A stretch of DNA of 42,996 nt. Origin: an uncultured Bacilli bacterium (GTDB taxonomy: Bacteria; Bacillota_I; Bacilli_A; RF39; UBA660). The DNA is taken from contig CALVHI010000005.1 of NCBI GenBank assembly GCA_944327365.1, positions 1 to 42,996 on the forward strand, read 5' to 3'. This document shows, piece after piece, positions 7,568 to 15,520 of the stretch. Position 1 is the stretch's first letter. Every line of letters begins with the position of its first letter. Below the pieces are notes generated by a model, which made no database searches, was not told the origin of the DNA, and was given only the letters and a program-made list of their open reading frames with translations. The translations under genes were made by a program, and so were the position numbers.

Positions 7568-8117
7568 GTATGCAAAACACACCAACTATCCAATTAATAT
7601 TAAGAAAAAAGATTTACAAATGGCTAAATATTTAATTACGCAGTTTGGTGGGCCAAATGGTGAACTCGCTGCTTCTATGCGTTATTTTTCTCAAAAATTT
7701 AGTATGCCTGATGATTATGGTAAATCTTTATTAAATGATATAGCTACTGAAGAATTAGGTCATTGTGAAATGATTGCTAGTATGGTTCATCAATTAACCA
7801 AAAATGCTAGTGTAAAAGAGATGGAAGAAGCTGGACTTGGTTCTGTGTTTACTGAACATGGTAAAGGCGTCTATCCAACTGATGCAAATGGAGTACCGTT
7901 TACAGTTAGTTATTTTGCGGTAACAGGAGATCCTCTCGCTGATATTATGGAGGATATGGCAGCAGAGCAAAAAGCTAGAGCAGTCTATGAAAATTTAATT
8001 AATTTAACACAGGATGAAGATGTAATTCGCGTTTTATTATTTTTAAGACAAAGAGAAGTTGTTCATTATAATCGTTTTAAAGAATTATTTATGTATTATA
8101 AGAAGAAGGGGTATTAA
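7560..8117 (+). CDS. cotJC: CotJC, manganese-catalase-like spore coat protein
   Basis: This 185-residue ferritin-like protein belongs to the Mn-catalase family. The ATG at 7560 follows GGGGGTAGC; a longer reading frame upstream has no family support. Visible family motifs: GELAASMRY (Glu35), ATEELGHCEMI (Glu64/65, His68), GVPFTVSYF, GDPLADIMEDMAAEQKARAVYE and LRQREVVHYNRF, which supply the di-manganese ligands. It overlaps the CotJA/B-like gene and ends the operon at a strong terminator. In the coat it may remove peroxide; for CotJC this is inferred from the fold. Confidence 0.93.
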   Translation: MFKYAKHTNYPINIKKKDLQMAKYLITQFGGPNGELAASMRYFSQKFSMPDDYGKSLLNDIATEELGHCEMIASMVHQLTKNASVKEMEEAGLGSVFTEHGKGVYPTDANGVPFTVSYFAVTGDPLADIMEDMAAEQKARAVYENLINLTQDEDVIRVLLFLRQREVVHYNRFKELFMYYKKKGY

Positions 8118-8118
8118 T

Positions 8119-8172
8119 AAAAGAGAAAGGCTATTGGGAAATTAAAAGTTAATTTCCTGATAGTCTCTTTTT
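8119..8172 (+). terminator. terminator of coat operon
   Basis: A long hairpin pairs AAAAGAGA, CTAT and GGAAATTAA on the 5' side with TTAATTTCC, ATAG and TCTCTTTT on the 3' side, with a 3-nt loop and a T-run. Confidence 0.85.
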
Positions 8173-8241
8173 GCTGTTGTAAAATTTATGAAGATGTGAT
8201 AACATTATATTAGAATAAAGAATGGTGGGTGGCTAGTATTT

Positions 8242-9876
8242 ATGCACACAGAAATATTTAAACAAATTGATTTATTAATAGAAATGTCTGGATCTTTATT
8301 AGATGATCGTGATATTGAGGCAGATTTAATTCAAGTAAATAAAGAAATACAAAATAAAAAGCAAAGATTAGATGATTTAAAGAGTATGATGAATGATGCT
8401 CGTTATTTTAATGCTTCAAGTGAACTTGTAGATAAAAATATTGAAGTTAGTTTAAAATCAAAAATTATTCGTTTCAATCAAAAATTGAAAGAAATAGAAA
8501 AAAATTTAAAGGGTATTAAAGAAAGAGAAGAGAGCTTGGATCGAGTGATTGCTTCTTTAAAAGAAGAGATAGAAGAAAATCAAAAATATGTTAATGCCTT
8601 ATCTTCTAAAATAGGACAAGATTCTACTTATAAGAAAGTTGTAGATCAAGAAAAAAGGCATCTACAGGATTTAGAAGAAGAGTTGAAGGAAAAAGAGCAA
8701 GAATATGAAGAAATTTCTAAAGAAGTAGAATTACATGAACAAGCTAAGGAAGAAATTATTCATCAAAGAAATGAGAATGAGGCTAATTTAAAAGAAGTGC
8801 AAGATAATTTAAGCAATCCTAATTCTTATATCAATGAAGAATTAAAGCAACAAGATGAAAGAGAACTTTCTTCTTTAAATGAAGATCTAGATTTACTTCA
8901 AAAAAAGAAGTTAGAATATCTTACGGATCCAAATATGATTGGAGCAGATGCTAAAGAGTTAATTATAAATCATAATTATACAGAAGCTTTAAATAAAATT
9001 AAAGAATTAGTGAAGATTGTTAAGGCTAAGCCTTATATGGATGTTACTAATTTAAGTGTTTTAGACGAGCAATTAGAAAAATTAGAAAATCAAAGAAGTG
9101 AATTATCACAGTATATTGATAGTAAAAATTATGCTGAAATGAATAGTGAGGCAATAAAAAAGAGAAAAGAATATTTAAAACAAGCGATAGCAAGCAAAGA
9201 GGAAGAAGTAAAAAAATATCAAGATTCTCTTTTAAATATAAACCAAGATGTAGAACAACATTTAAGCGTGTTTATTGAAAGTTTAGAAGAAGAACTTGTT
9301 ACTTTGATGAAAGAGATTAGTGAATATCAATCTTTATTAGCAAAGAGTAATCATCGAAAAACGAAAACAAATTTAGATAGTGCTATTTTAAAGAAAGAAA
9401 AAGAAGCAGAGGTTTTAAAAGAATTATTGCATAGATCTAAAAAGGATTTGTTATTGCAAATTTCTATTAGTCATACTTTAGAAAAAATTATAGGAAAATA
9501 TCAAGAAGATATTGGAGAAAAGAAAGATGAAATGGAAAATTTGGATCATTTAACAATATTTGATGAAGTTTCTATAAATTATATTGAAGAAGAAAAAGAT
9601 AAAGAAAAACTTAAAAAGATTCAAGATGAAATTCGCGAGATTAAGAATCGAAAAAAATATACAAAGACACCTGATGAAGTTTATGATCAATTGGAAATGT
9701 TGTTAGCTAGTGATGATTTAGTTAATAAGAATGATAATAAGTCAGAAAATAGTATAGAAATTGATGATCTTTTTGAAGAAGAACCTGCGGAACCAAAAAT
9801 TAAAGTGGTGGAAATGATTCCGGCTCAAACAATTCAGGCAAAGACAACTCAGGGAGGGACTTCATATGGGTCTTAA
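8242..9876 (+). CDS. long coiled-coil protein, function unknown
   Basis: This 544-residue protein is almost entirely coiled coil (~35-470), rich in Glu/Lys/Gln/Leu heptads. There is no signal peptide, transmembrane segment or Walker motif, so it is not an SMC-type ATPase. The C-terminal tail after ~505 is acidic and then Pro/Thr-rich, a probable disordered linker. The start follows GGTGG nine bases upstream. Its last codons overlap the next small gene by 11 bp, and cdaA follows from its own promoter. A scaffold or cytoskeletal role (division, chromosome or spore morphogenesis) is possible but not shown. I do not recognise the family. Confidence 0.85.
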   Translation: MHTEIFKQIDLLIEMSGSLLDDRDIEADLIQVNKEIQNKKQRLDDLKSMMNDARYFNASSELVDKNIEVSLKSKIIRFNQKLKEIEKNLKGIKEREESLDRVIASLKEEIEENQKYVNALSSKIGQDSTYKKVVDQEKRHLQDLEEELKEKEQEYEEISKEVELHEQAKEEIIHQRNENEANLKEVQDNLSNPNSYINEELKQQDERELSSLNEDLDLLQKKKLEYLTDPNMIGADAKELIINHNYTEALNKIKELVKIVKAKPYMDVTNLSVLDEQLEKLENQRSELSQYIDSKNYAEMNSEAIKKRKEYLKQAIASKEEEVKKYQDSLLNINQDVEQHLSVFIESLEEELVTLMKEISEYQSLLAKSNHRKTKTNLDSAILKKEKEAEVLKELLHRSKKDLLLQISISHTLEKIIGKYQEDIGEKKDEMENLDHLTIFDEVSINYIEEEKDKEKLKKIQDEIREIKNRKKYTKTPDEVYDQLEMLLASDDLVNKNDNKSENSIEIDDLFEEEPAEPKIKVVEMIPAQTIQAKTTQGGTSYGS

Positions 9877-10111
9877 GATTAATATGATTCTTGTTTTAGA
9901 GAATGATGAACAGTATATTACTTTAAAGGAAGCTATGTTACATGGTAAAAAGTATTTTTTAGCTATGGGGTTAAATCAAAATAAACAAGTTTTGCCAGAT
10001 AAAATTGTTATTTTAGAAGAACATGTGAGTGGATTTGATACTTATGTAAGTAAAGTGATTCAATCAGAGTTATTGATGGATTTGACAAGAATATTTAAAG
10101 CTCAGGTGTAA
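9866..10111 (+). CDS. small hypothetical protein, 81 aa
   Basis: The gene overlaps the coiled-coil gene's 3' end with AGGGAGG just upstream of ATG 9866. The protein is a compact alpha/beta unit: strand ILVLENDEQYITL, a helix, YFLAMGL, KIVILEE, and two C-terminal helices. The first half faintly resembles the small DUF1292/YrzB type (strand-rich, ENDEQYITL then KYFLAMG), but I cannot assign it. It is probably a partner of the coiled-coil protein because the two overlap. Confidence 0.75.
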   Translation: MGLKINMILVLENDEQYITLKEAMLHGKKYFLAMGLNQNKQVLPDKIVILEEHVSGFDTYVSKVIQSELLMDLTRIFKAQV

Positions 10112-10115
10112 TTAC

Positions 10116-10145
10116 TTGAAAAGAGATCCACTTTTTTGATATAAT
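10116..10145 (+). promoter_or_regulatory. promoter of cdaA-cdaR
   Basis: TTGAAA at 10116-10121, an 18-bp spacer, and TATAAT at 10140-10145 lie 26 bp before the cdaA ATG. Confidence 0.7.
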
Positions 10146-10171
10146 AAATAGACATGTAGGAAGGTGAATTT

Positions 10172-10987
10172 ATGACTTTAGCTAACGTTTGGGATATAAT
10201 AACAAAGATTATTGATATTGGGATTGTTTGGCTGGTATTTTATTTTATTTTAAAAAATATTAAAAATAATATTAAAATGGTACTTATATTTAAAGGTGTA
10301 TTACTTATTTTAGCAATTAAGCTTTTAAGTGATCTTTTAGATTTATATACCGTTGGAGTGATTTTGCAGTATTGCTTAGAATGGGGGCCTTTAGCAATTA
10401 TTGTAATATTTCAACCAGAGATTCGAAGTGTACTTGAATCAATTGGAAGGACACAACTTTTAGGAAGACATAAAATTTTGACAATTGATGAAAGAGAGAA
10501 AGTCGTCTTTGAAATTATGAAGTCTATTGAATATTTTAAGAGGAATCGAATTGGGGCTTTGATTGTTATTGAAAGAGAAATTTCGTTACAAGAATATATA
10601 GAGCCTGCAACTAAAATTTATGCTGATTTATCTAGTGATCTTTTGGAAACTATATTCTTTCCTAATGGGCCACTTCATGATGGTGGTGTTATTATAGAGG
10701 GAGATCGTATTACAGTAGCGGGAGCAGTATTTAAAACAAGTATGAATCCAAATATTTCAAAAAGACTTGGAACTAGACATAGAGCAGCTTTAGGAATAGC
10801 TGAAGAGTCTGATGCAATAGCCCTTGTTGTTTCTGAAGAGTCTGGACGTATCAGTGTGGCTGTAGATGGAGAACTTCATTATAATTTAACATTAGATGAA
10901 TTTAGGATGATTTTAATTGATGCTTTAAATCCAAAGCCTGAAGTATTTTATGAGGCGGAAGAGAAGAAAAGTGCAGGTGAAGAATAA
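10172..10987 (+). CDS. cdaA: diadenylate cyclase CdaA (DacA)
   Basis: This enzyme makes cyclic di-AMP from two ATP at the membrane. It has three N-terminal transmembrane helices (~8-28, 34-56, 61-80) and a DAC domain from ~95 to 255. Catalytic motifs are seen: LHDGG at 168-172 (Asp170; many family members have DGA here) and GTRHRAA at 200-206. Length (271) is normal for CdaA. AGGAAGGTGA precedes the start. The gene directly abuts cdaR, as in the conserved cdaA-cdaR-glmM cluster, but no glmM follows here. c-di-AMP controls potassium and osmolyte balance and cell-wall homeostasis. Confidence 0.95.
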   Translation: MTLANVWDIITKIIDIGIVWLVFYFILKNIKNNIKMVLIFKGVLLILAIKLLSDLLDLYTVGVILQYCLEWGPLAIIVIFQPEIRSVLESIGRTQLLGRHKILTIDEREKVVFEIMKSIEYFKRNRIGALIVIEREISLQEYIEPATKIYADLSSDLLETIFFPNGPLHDGGVIIEGDRITVAGAVFKTSMNPNISKRLGTRHRAALGIAEESDAIALVVSEESGRISVAVDGELHYNLTLDEFRMILIDALNPKPEVFYEAEEKKSAGEE

Positions 10988-12360
10988 TGAAGAAATTAAT
11001 GAAAGCTTTAAGTAGGTTTTTAATGGTTATTTATCGTGTTATTGATAAGCTTATTGTTACCCCAATTAGTAGAATTATTTTTAATATACGTGAGTATTTG
11101 CGCTCTAAAAACATTAAATTTGATTATATATTTAATCGTCCTAATTTTATGATTTATGTATCCCTTATTTTAGCAGTAGTAGTATTTTTACTTATTGATT
11201 CTCGAGTTATTACTTTAGTGGAATCAGAAGCTGAGGTTATTACCAATGTACCTGTTACTGTTAATTATAATGAAGAAGCTTATGTCGTTGAGGGAATTCC
11301 AAAGACGGTTGATATTGTTTTAATTGGCAGAAAAAGTGATATTTATTTAGCTAAGCAATTAGGAACAAATAATGTTATTTTAGATCTATCTGATTATGAA
11401 GCGAGAGAATCTGCTTATCGAGTATATCTATCATATACCAAATCGATAGATTCAATAGATTATAAGCTAGATCCTTCTTATGTAACTGTTACCATTAAAG
11501 ATAAAATTAGTGTTACAAAAACGATTGATTATGATTTAATTAATGAACAATATTTAAGTGATGAATTAAGTGTTGAGGCAGTAGAATTAGATCGTAGTGA
11601 AGTTGTTGTTAAGGGAAGTGAAGATGCGATCAATAATATTGCTTCAGTAAAAGCTCTTATTGACCTTAGTGATGAGATTTTAACAGATGTAGGATCTTTT
11701 ACTCTTGATCAAGTTCGTTTAGTAGCGTATGATTCTCAAGGTGAAGTTATTGACAATATAGAAATTGTTCCTACAGTGATGAGCGCGACAATTACTCTTG
11801 ATACTTATTCTAAATCTGTCCCTCTTGAAGTTCGTACGACTGGTACTTTGGTTACTGGAAGAGCTATTGCCTCTATTCTCATTAATAATAGTAATAATTA
11901 TTCGGTAACTATTTATGGTGATGAAGAACAAATTAGTGGTATTACAAGTGTTCCTGTTACTATCAATGTAGATGGTGAAGGGCAAAATAGTACAAGAAAT
12001 TACAATGTAACGATTTCTAGACCTACAGGTGTTAGAGCTTTAAGTGAAAATAATGCTAGTATTACCGTTACTTTTGGTGATGAAAGACAAAAAGAAGTAG
12101 AAATATCAACTATTTCAAGTAGGAATTTAGCTAGTGGCTATACAGCAAATATTGTTGGATCAAGTAGTGTAGTTGTTATAGTACGCGGTGTTCAATCTGT
12201 GATTGATGGGGTTGATGCATCAGATATTAATGCTTATGTTGATTTAACTGGTTATACGGCTGGAGAATATGATAGTGTACCTATTCATATTGAAAATAAT
12301 GATCCTAGACTTAATTTTGTTGTATCATCCACTGTTAATGTGCGAATTACAAATGAATAA
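10987..12360 (+). CDS. cdaR: CdaR, YbbR-domain regulator of CdaA
   Basis: This 457-residue extracytoplasmic protein has one transmembrane helix (~53-73) and about four YbbR repeats, each ending in strands of the type VPLEV or VTVTI with Asp/Ser-rich turns. A cytosolic N-terminus of about 50 residues, longer than usual, precedes the helix. The start ATG overlaps the last base of cdaA. CdaR is known to bind CdaA through the membrane and modulate c-di-AMP production. A Rho-independent terminator follows immediately, so the operon ends here without glmM. Confidence 0.92.
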   Translation: MKKLMKALSRFLMVIYRVIDKLIVTPISRIIFNIREYLRSKNIKFDYIFNRPNFMIYVSLILAVVVFLLIDSRVITLVESEAEVITNVPVTVNYNEEAYVVEGIPKTVDIVLIGRKSDIYLAKQLGTNNVILDLSDYEARESAYRVYLSYTKSIDSIDYKLDPSYVTVTIKDKISVTKTIDYDLINEQYLSDELSVEAVELDRSEVVVKGSEDAINNIASVKALIDLSDEILTDVGSFTLDQVRLVAYDSQGEVIDNIEIVPTVMSATITLDTYSKSVPLEVRTTGTLVTGRAIASILINNSNNYSVTIYGDEEQISGITSVPVTINVDGEGQNSTRNYNVTISRPTGVRALSENNASITVTFGDERQKEVEISTISSRNLASGYTANIVGSSSVVVIVRGVQSVIDGVDASDINAYVDLTGYTAGEYDSVPIHIENNDPRLNFVVSSTVNVRITNE

Positions 12361-12365
12361 AAAAT

Positions 12366-12400
12366 AGCAACCGGTTTAAATGGTTGCTTTTCTTATTTTT
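12366..12400 (+). terminator. terminator of cdaA-cdaR
   Basis: AGCAACC (12366-12372) pairs with GGTTGCT (12382-12388) around a 9-nt loop, followed by a T-rich run. Confidence 0.8.
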
Positions 12401-12433
12401 TTGTGGTATATTTTTTATAAAGGATGGTTAGCT

Positions 12434-12886
12434 ATGAAAAGAGTGGTTAAATATGGGATTATTTTACTAATTATAGTATTAGTAATTGTAGGGCTTTGGT
12501 TTTTATTTCATGATAAGGAAGGTTCTGGTGAAGAAATATTAGATGGAGCTTCCATGGTTATTAAGGAAGGAACATTAAGTAGAAGTGGAGCATCTATTCT
12601 TATTACTGATTATAGCGAAAGTGATGAAGTTCATACTTATGGAGATTGGTTTCGGATAGATGAGTATGTTGATGGAAAGTGGGTAGAATTAGAACCTATT
12701 ATTGATGATTATGGATTTAATGCGATTGGTTATACAGTTGATGAAAATCATGAATTAGAAATGGATGTTAATTGGGAATGGCTTTATGGGGAATTAGAAG
12801 ATGGTACTTATCGTTTAGTAAAAGATGTAGCGGTTAGTAGTATGCAAAGTAAATATGTTTATGCTGAGTTTGTACTATCAAAATGA
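12434..12886 (+). CDS. membrane-anchored bacterial Ig-like domain protein
   Basis: This 150-residue protein starts at ATG 12434 after AAAGGATGG. One N-terminal transmembrane segment (~5-27) is followed by a single extracellular domain with the hallmarks of the bacterial Ig-like fold seen in many Firmicutes small lipoproteins: a strand at MVIKEGTLSRSGASILITD, YGDWFRIDEYVDGKWVELEP, LEMDVNWEWLYGELEDGTYRLVKDV, and a final strand YAEFVL. The role is unknown. The gene stands alone between two terminators. Confidence 0.8.
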   Translation: MKRVVKYGIILLIIVLVIVGLWFLFHDKEGSGEEILDGASMVIKEGTLSRSGASILITDYSESDEVHTYGDWFRIDEYVDGKWVELEPIIDDYGFNAIGYTVDENHELEMDVNWEWLYGELEDGTYRLVKDVAVSSMQSKYVYAEFVLSK

Positions 12887-12903
12887 TTACTTGTTGTTAA
12901 GAT

Positions 12904-12943
12904 AGACATTAACTTAAAAGATTAAAAGTTGATGTCTTTTTTC
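12904..12943 (+). terminator. terminator after Ig-like gene
   Basis: AGACATTAACTT (12904-12915) pairs with AAGTTGATGTCT (12926-12937, one G-T pair) and is followed by six T. Confidence 0.8.
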
Positions 12944-12971
12944 GATGTATTGCAATAAAAAAATTTCAAGT

Positions 12972-13427
12972 TTATTTCAAATATTTGGGATTATCTGTTT
13001 TACCTAAAAGATAATCAGCAGATATATTATATTTTTTACATATTTGATATAAAAATGGAGTGGCGATTAAATAGCGTCCTTTTTCATAGTCTGCAATTAC
13101 AGATTGCGTAGTGTTTAAGATTTTAGCTAGTTTTTGCTGTGTTAAATGATTTTCTTTTCTAATTTCTTTTAATCTATTTCCAGCTAAATTTTTGTTAATT
13201 TGTTGTTTTATATTGGAATATTGTTTTTGATTTGTAAAATTAAATAGAAAATCTATAGATACATTGAAAAAATTAGATAATGTTATTAAATGTTTAGATG
13301 GAATTGTAGTATGTTCTGTTTCATATAAGCTGTATACTTTCCCTTGTATATTTATTTGAGATGCTACATCATTTTGTAATAAATTTAATCCTTCTCTTAA
13401 GTCTTTTAATTTTTCTCCATAATTCAT
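12972..13427 (-). CDS. tandem HTH (XRE/Cro-like) transcription regulator
   Basis: This 151-residue protein is made of two Cro/C1-type helix-turn-helix domains. The first (~1-62) is degenerate (LKDLREGLNLLQNDVASQIN). The second (~83-145) is canonical (LKEIRKENHLTQQKLAKILN, VIADYEKGR, ADYLLGKTDNPKYL). The ATG at 13427 follows GGTGAT. It is divergent from the secreted variable protein at 13618 and separated from it by 190 bp, so it is a good candidate regulator of that gene and of itself. A paralogue with the same two-domain plan lies at 40748-41191. Confidence 0.9.
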   Translation of the reverse strand: MNYGEKLKDLREGLNLLQNDVASQINIQGKVYSLYETEHTTIPSKHLITLSNFFNVSIDFLFNFTNQKQYSNIKQQINKNLAGNRLKEIRKENHLTQQKLAKILNTTQSVIADYEKGRYLIATPFLYQICKKYNISADYLLGKTDNPKYLK

Positions 13428-13482
13428 GTTAAATCACCAATATCATTTTCTCATTTTAAATATTAAAAACGACTACATTCAT

Positions 13483-13498
13483 AAAATACCGATATTTT
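13483..13498. promoter_or_regulatory. candidate operator for tandem-HTH regulator
   Basis: AAAATA-CCGA-TATTTT is an inverted repeat with 6-bp arms just upstream of the -35 of the divergent gene. A related arrangement, AAATA-CGGAAT-TATTT, occurs at 41220-41235 upstream of the paralogous regulator. Such AT-rich repeats are common by chance in this genome. Confidence 0.3.
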
Positions 13499-13500
13499 TC

Positions 13501-13529
13501 TTGACTTTTGATATATCTTAACTTATAAT
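13501..13529 (+). promoter_or_regulatory. promoter of the variable secreted protein gene
   Basis: TTGACT at 13501-13506, a 17-bp spacer, and TATAAT at 13524-13529 give a near-consensus sigma-A promoter with an 80-90 nt leader before the gene. Confidence 0.7.
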
Positions 13530-13617
13530 TAGTATGTAAACTAGGAAACTATCATAGATTATCTTGAAAGAAAAATAAATGAAGTAGAGCTTAACTAAAG
13601 GAGAGTAGGAGAAAGTG

Positions 13618-15381
13618 ATGGGGAAAAACAAACAATTAATTGTAATAGTATTAAGTTTAATAGCAGTAATAGGAGTATCTTTAGCATATTTTACTGTATC
13701 ATCGTTAATAAGTGGAAATGGATCAAGTGTACAAGGGACAACGGCAACTATACAGGGAAGTACTATAACTGTAGAAGGAACACTAGAATTTAATGATTTA
13801 GATATATTACCAGGACATAAAAATGTATCAAGTATCAAGATAACTGCAACAGGAGATAATACATTAATACCATATAATGTTATATGGAATGGAGAAAATA
13901 CTCTTAATACACCCTTAAATTATACAGTATATAAAACAAGTAGTGAAATAGAAGTAGATAGTACATGTAAAGATACAAGAGAAGTAGTAGATGGGGCATA
14001 CATGTATTATGAAGAATGTGAAATAACAAACATAGAAGAGTTAGGAACAGCAATAAGTACAGGAACAATTAATACCAGTGAAGAAAAAGTAACACTAGTA
14101 AAAGATGAGTTTATCACATCAACACCATCAGGGGATGAGATGTATTACTATATTATATTAGAATATCCAAACTTAAATGAAGCTCAAAACATAGATATAG
14201 GAGGATCATTTAATGGAGAGATAACAATAGAAGAAAGTAATGTAGAACCAGATATAAATATTATAGCAGCATATATCGAACAAGAAGATGGAACATATGA
14301 AGAGGTAAGTGATATACCACAAGATGGATATATAATCAATACTGAGAAAAGTGTATGTAGTAATAATGCTGTACCTAGTTGGGATCTTACTGATAATAGT
14401 TTGAAAGTTAGCAGTTTAACCAAAAGTGGGACAAGTTGTTATTTATACTTTGAAGAAGCTACTGCAAGAGATATAATCTTAGCCGGAAAAGACATTCAAG
14501 AAAGAACAGATTTTAGTAGTGCGCTTACAACCAATACGAATGGAATAATTTATCAAGAAGAAACAAGTGATGGAACAACTTATTACTTTGCGGGAAACAC
14601 AACGGAAAACTGGGTATCTTTTGCTGGATATTACTGGCGGATCATAAGGGTAAATGAAGATGGATCAATAAGAATGATCTATAATGGAATAACAACAGAT
14701 CAGATGGGAGAAGGAACCCAACTACAGATAAGCTCATTCAATAGTTCGCGTGATAATAATGCCTATGTAGGATACATGTATACATTGGATAATGTCCACG
14801 GAACAGGAACAGATAGTGGAATAAAGAAGATAGTAGATAATTTCTATCGAGACCATATTGCTGGAAAATTTGAACATTATATTAGTAAAGAAGCAGGATT
14901 CTGTGGAGATAGGACAAGAAGTACAAGTGAAAGTTCACTCAATAATTCAGGAGGAACGGGAACAACACAAACTTATTATGGAGCATATATCAGACTAGAA
15001 ACAAATAAAACGCCAACCTTTGAATGTAGTGATGAAGCATATGACTTGTATACCGCACAAGAAAGCAGTAAAGGCAATCATGCTTTAACGTATCCAATTG
15101 GACTCATCACAGCCGATGAAGTAGCTTATGCCGGAGGAGTAAATGGAAGTAGCAATAGTAGTTATTACCTATGTACAAACCAAGATTACTGGACGATGTC
15201 TCCATACGATTTTTTTACTCTTGGCTATGCTAGCGCGTTCCTTATGAATAGCAATGGTAGCCTCACTTGGAGCAATGTGAATGTCACGGATGGTGTGCGC
15301 CCAGTATTAAATCTGGATGCTGGTGTAACGCTAATAGGTGATGGTACTGTTGATTTACCTTATCAAGTAGTTATGTCTTAA
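13618..15381 (+). CDS. secreted surface protein with DGR-like variable C-terminus
   Basis: This 587-residue protein starts at ATG 13618 after TAGGAG. The N-terminus (KNKQLIVIVLSLIAVIG then SLAYFT) looks like a SipW/camelysin-type signal peptide. Residues ~30-205 form a strand-rich TasA/camelysin-like region. Residues ~215-275 are a second small region with paired cysteines. Residues ~280-587 form a larger domain with AGYYWRIIRVNEDGSIRMIY and ending YPIGLITADEVAYAGG, DYWTMSPYDFF and GVRPVLNLDAG, as in C-terminal FGE/C-type-lectin-like modules of gut Firmicutes surface proteins. Residues 530-558 show a codon pattern expected of a retroelement-diversified variable region, described separately. 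Upstream codons mostly end in A; the last ~100 codons do not. It probably displays a binding domain outside the cell. The ligand is unknown. Confidence 0.85.
   Translation: MGKNKQLIVIVLSLIAVIGVSLAYFTVSSLISGNGSSVQGTTATIQGSTITVEGTLEFNDLDILPGHKNVSSIKITATGDNTLIPYNVIWNGENTLNTPLNYTVYKTSSEIEVDSTCKDTREVVDGAYMYYEECEITNIEELGTAISTGTINTSEEKVTLVKDEFITSTPSGDEMYYYIILEYPNLNEAQNIDIGGSFNGEITIEESNVEPDINIIAAYIEQEDGTYEEVSDIPQDGYIINTEKSVCSNNAVPSWDLTDNSLKVSSLTKSGTSCYLYFEEATARDIILAGKDIQERTDFSSALTTNTNGIIYQEETSDGTTYYFAGNTTENWVSFAGYYWRIIRVNEDGSIRMIYNGITTDQMGEGTQLQISSFNSSRDNNAYVGYMYTLDNVHGTGTDSGIKKIVDNFYRDHIAGKFEHYISKEAGFCGDRTRSTSESSLNNSGGTGTTQTYYGAYIRLETNKTPTFECSDEAYDLYTAQESSKGNHALTYPIGLITADEVAYAGGVNGSSNSSYYLCTNQDYWTMSPYDFFTLGYASAFLMNSNGSLTWSNVNVTDGVRPVLNLDAGVTLIGDGTVDLPYQVVMS
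15190..15300 (+). other. candidate DGR variable region (VR)
   Basis: Codons 530-558 (15205-15291) contain no A at any third position: 24 of 29 end in C or T and 5 in G. The varied-looking residues (Tyr, Asp, Phe, Phe, Thr, Leu, Gly, Tyr, Ala, Ser, Phe, Leu and so on) are encoded by TAC, GAT, TTT, ACT, CTT, GGC, TAT, GCT, AGC, TTC, CTC and GTC. All are reachable from AAC or AAT by changing only the two adenines. This is the hallmark of adenine-specific mutagenesis of an Asn-rich template. The stretch is bounded by constant TGG-ACG-ATG-TCT and by a GC-richer end (GTGCGCCC) that could serve as the initiation site. No template repeat or reverse transcriptase is in the window. Confidence 0.7.
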
Positions 15382-15382
15382 T

Positions 15383-15485
15383 ATTTTGCCCATACTGCTT
15401 CTATTATTCTATTTTATAACAAAACTTTTTATTAATATGATTTCTATAATTTTTTATAATTGTATTCCTTATGTATGGGCAAAAT
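15383..15485. repeat. 13-bp inverted repeat directly after the variable gene
   Basis: ATTTTGCCCATAC at 15383-15395 is the exact reverse complement of 15473-15485. The arms are separated by 77 bp of AT-rich DNA with no ORF. The first arm begins two bases after the stop codon. It could form a long stem in RNA or a cruciform in DNA. Confidence 0.8.
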
Positions 15486-15488
15486 TAT

Positions 15489-15520
15489 AGCAAGAAATTC
15501 CTTTACTTTCTTGCTTTTTT
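15489..15520 (+). terminator. terminator of the variable secreted protein gene
   Basis: AGCAAGAAA (15489-15497) pairs perfectly with TTTCTTGCT (15507-15515) and is followed by a T-run. It overlaps the end of the convergent membrane-protein gene. Confidence 0.85.

Noticed and set aside
8242-9876. SMC-like ATPase
   Set aside because: No Walker A or B motifs or hinge domain; only coiled coil.
13618-15381. Complete diversity-generating retroelement in the window
   Set aside because: No reverse transcriptase motif and no second copy of the variable sequence were found here; only the target gene is claimed.
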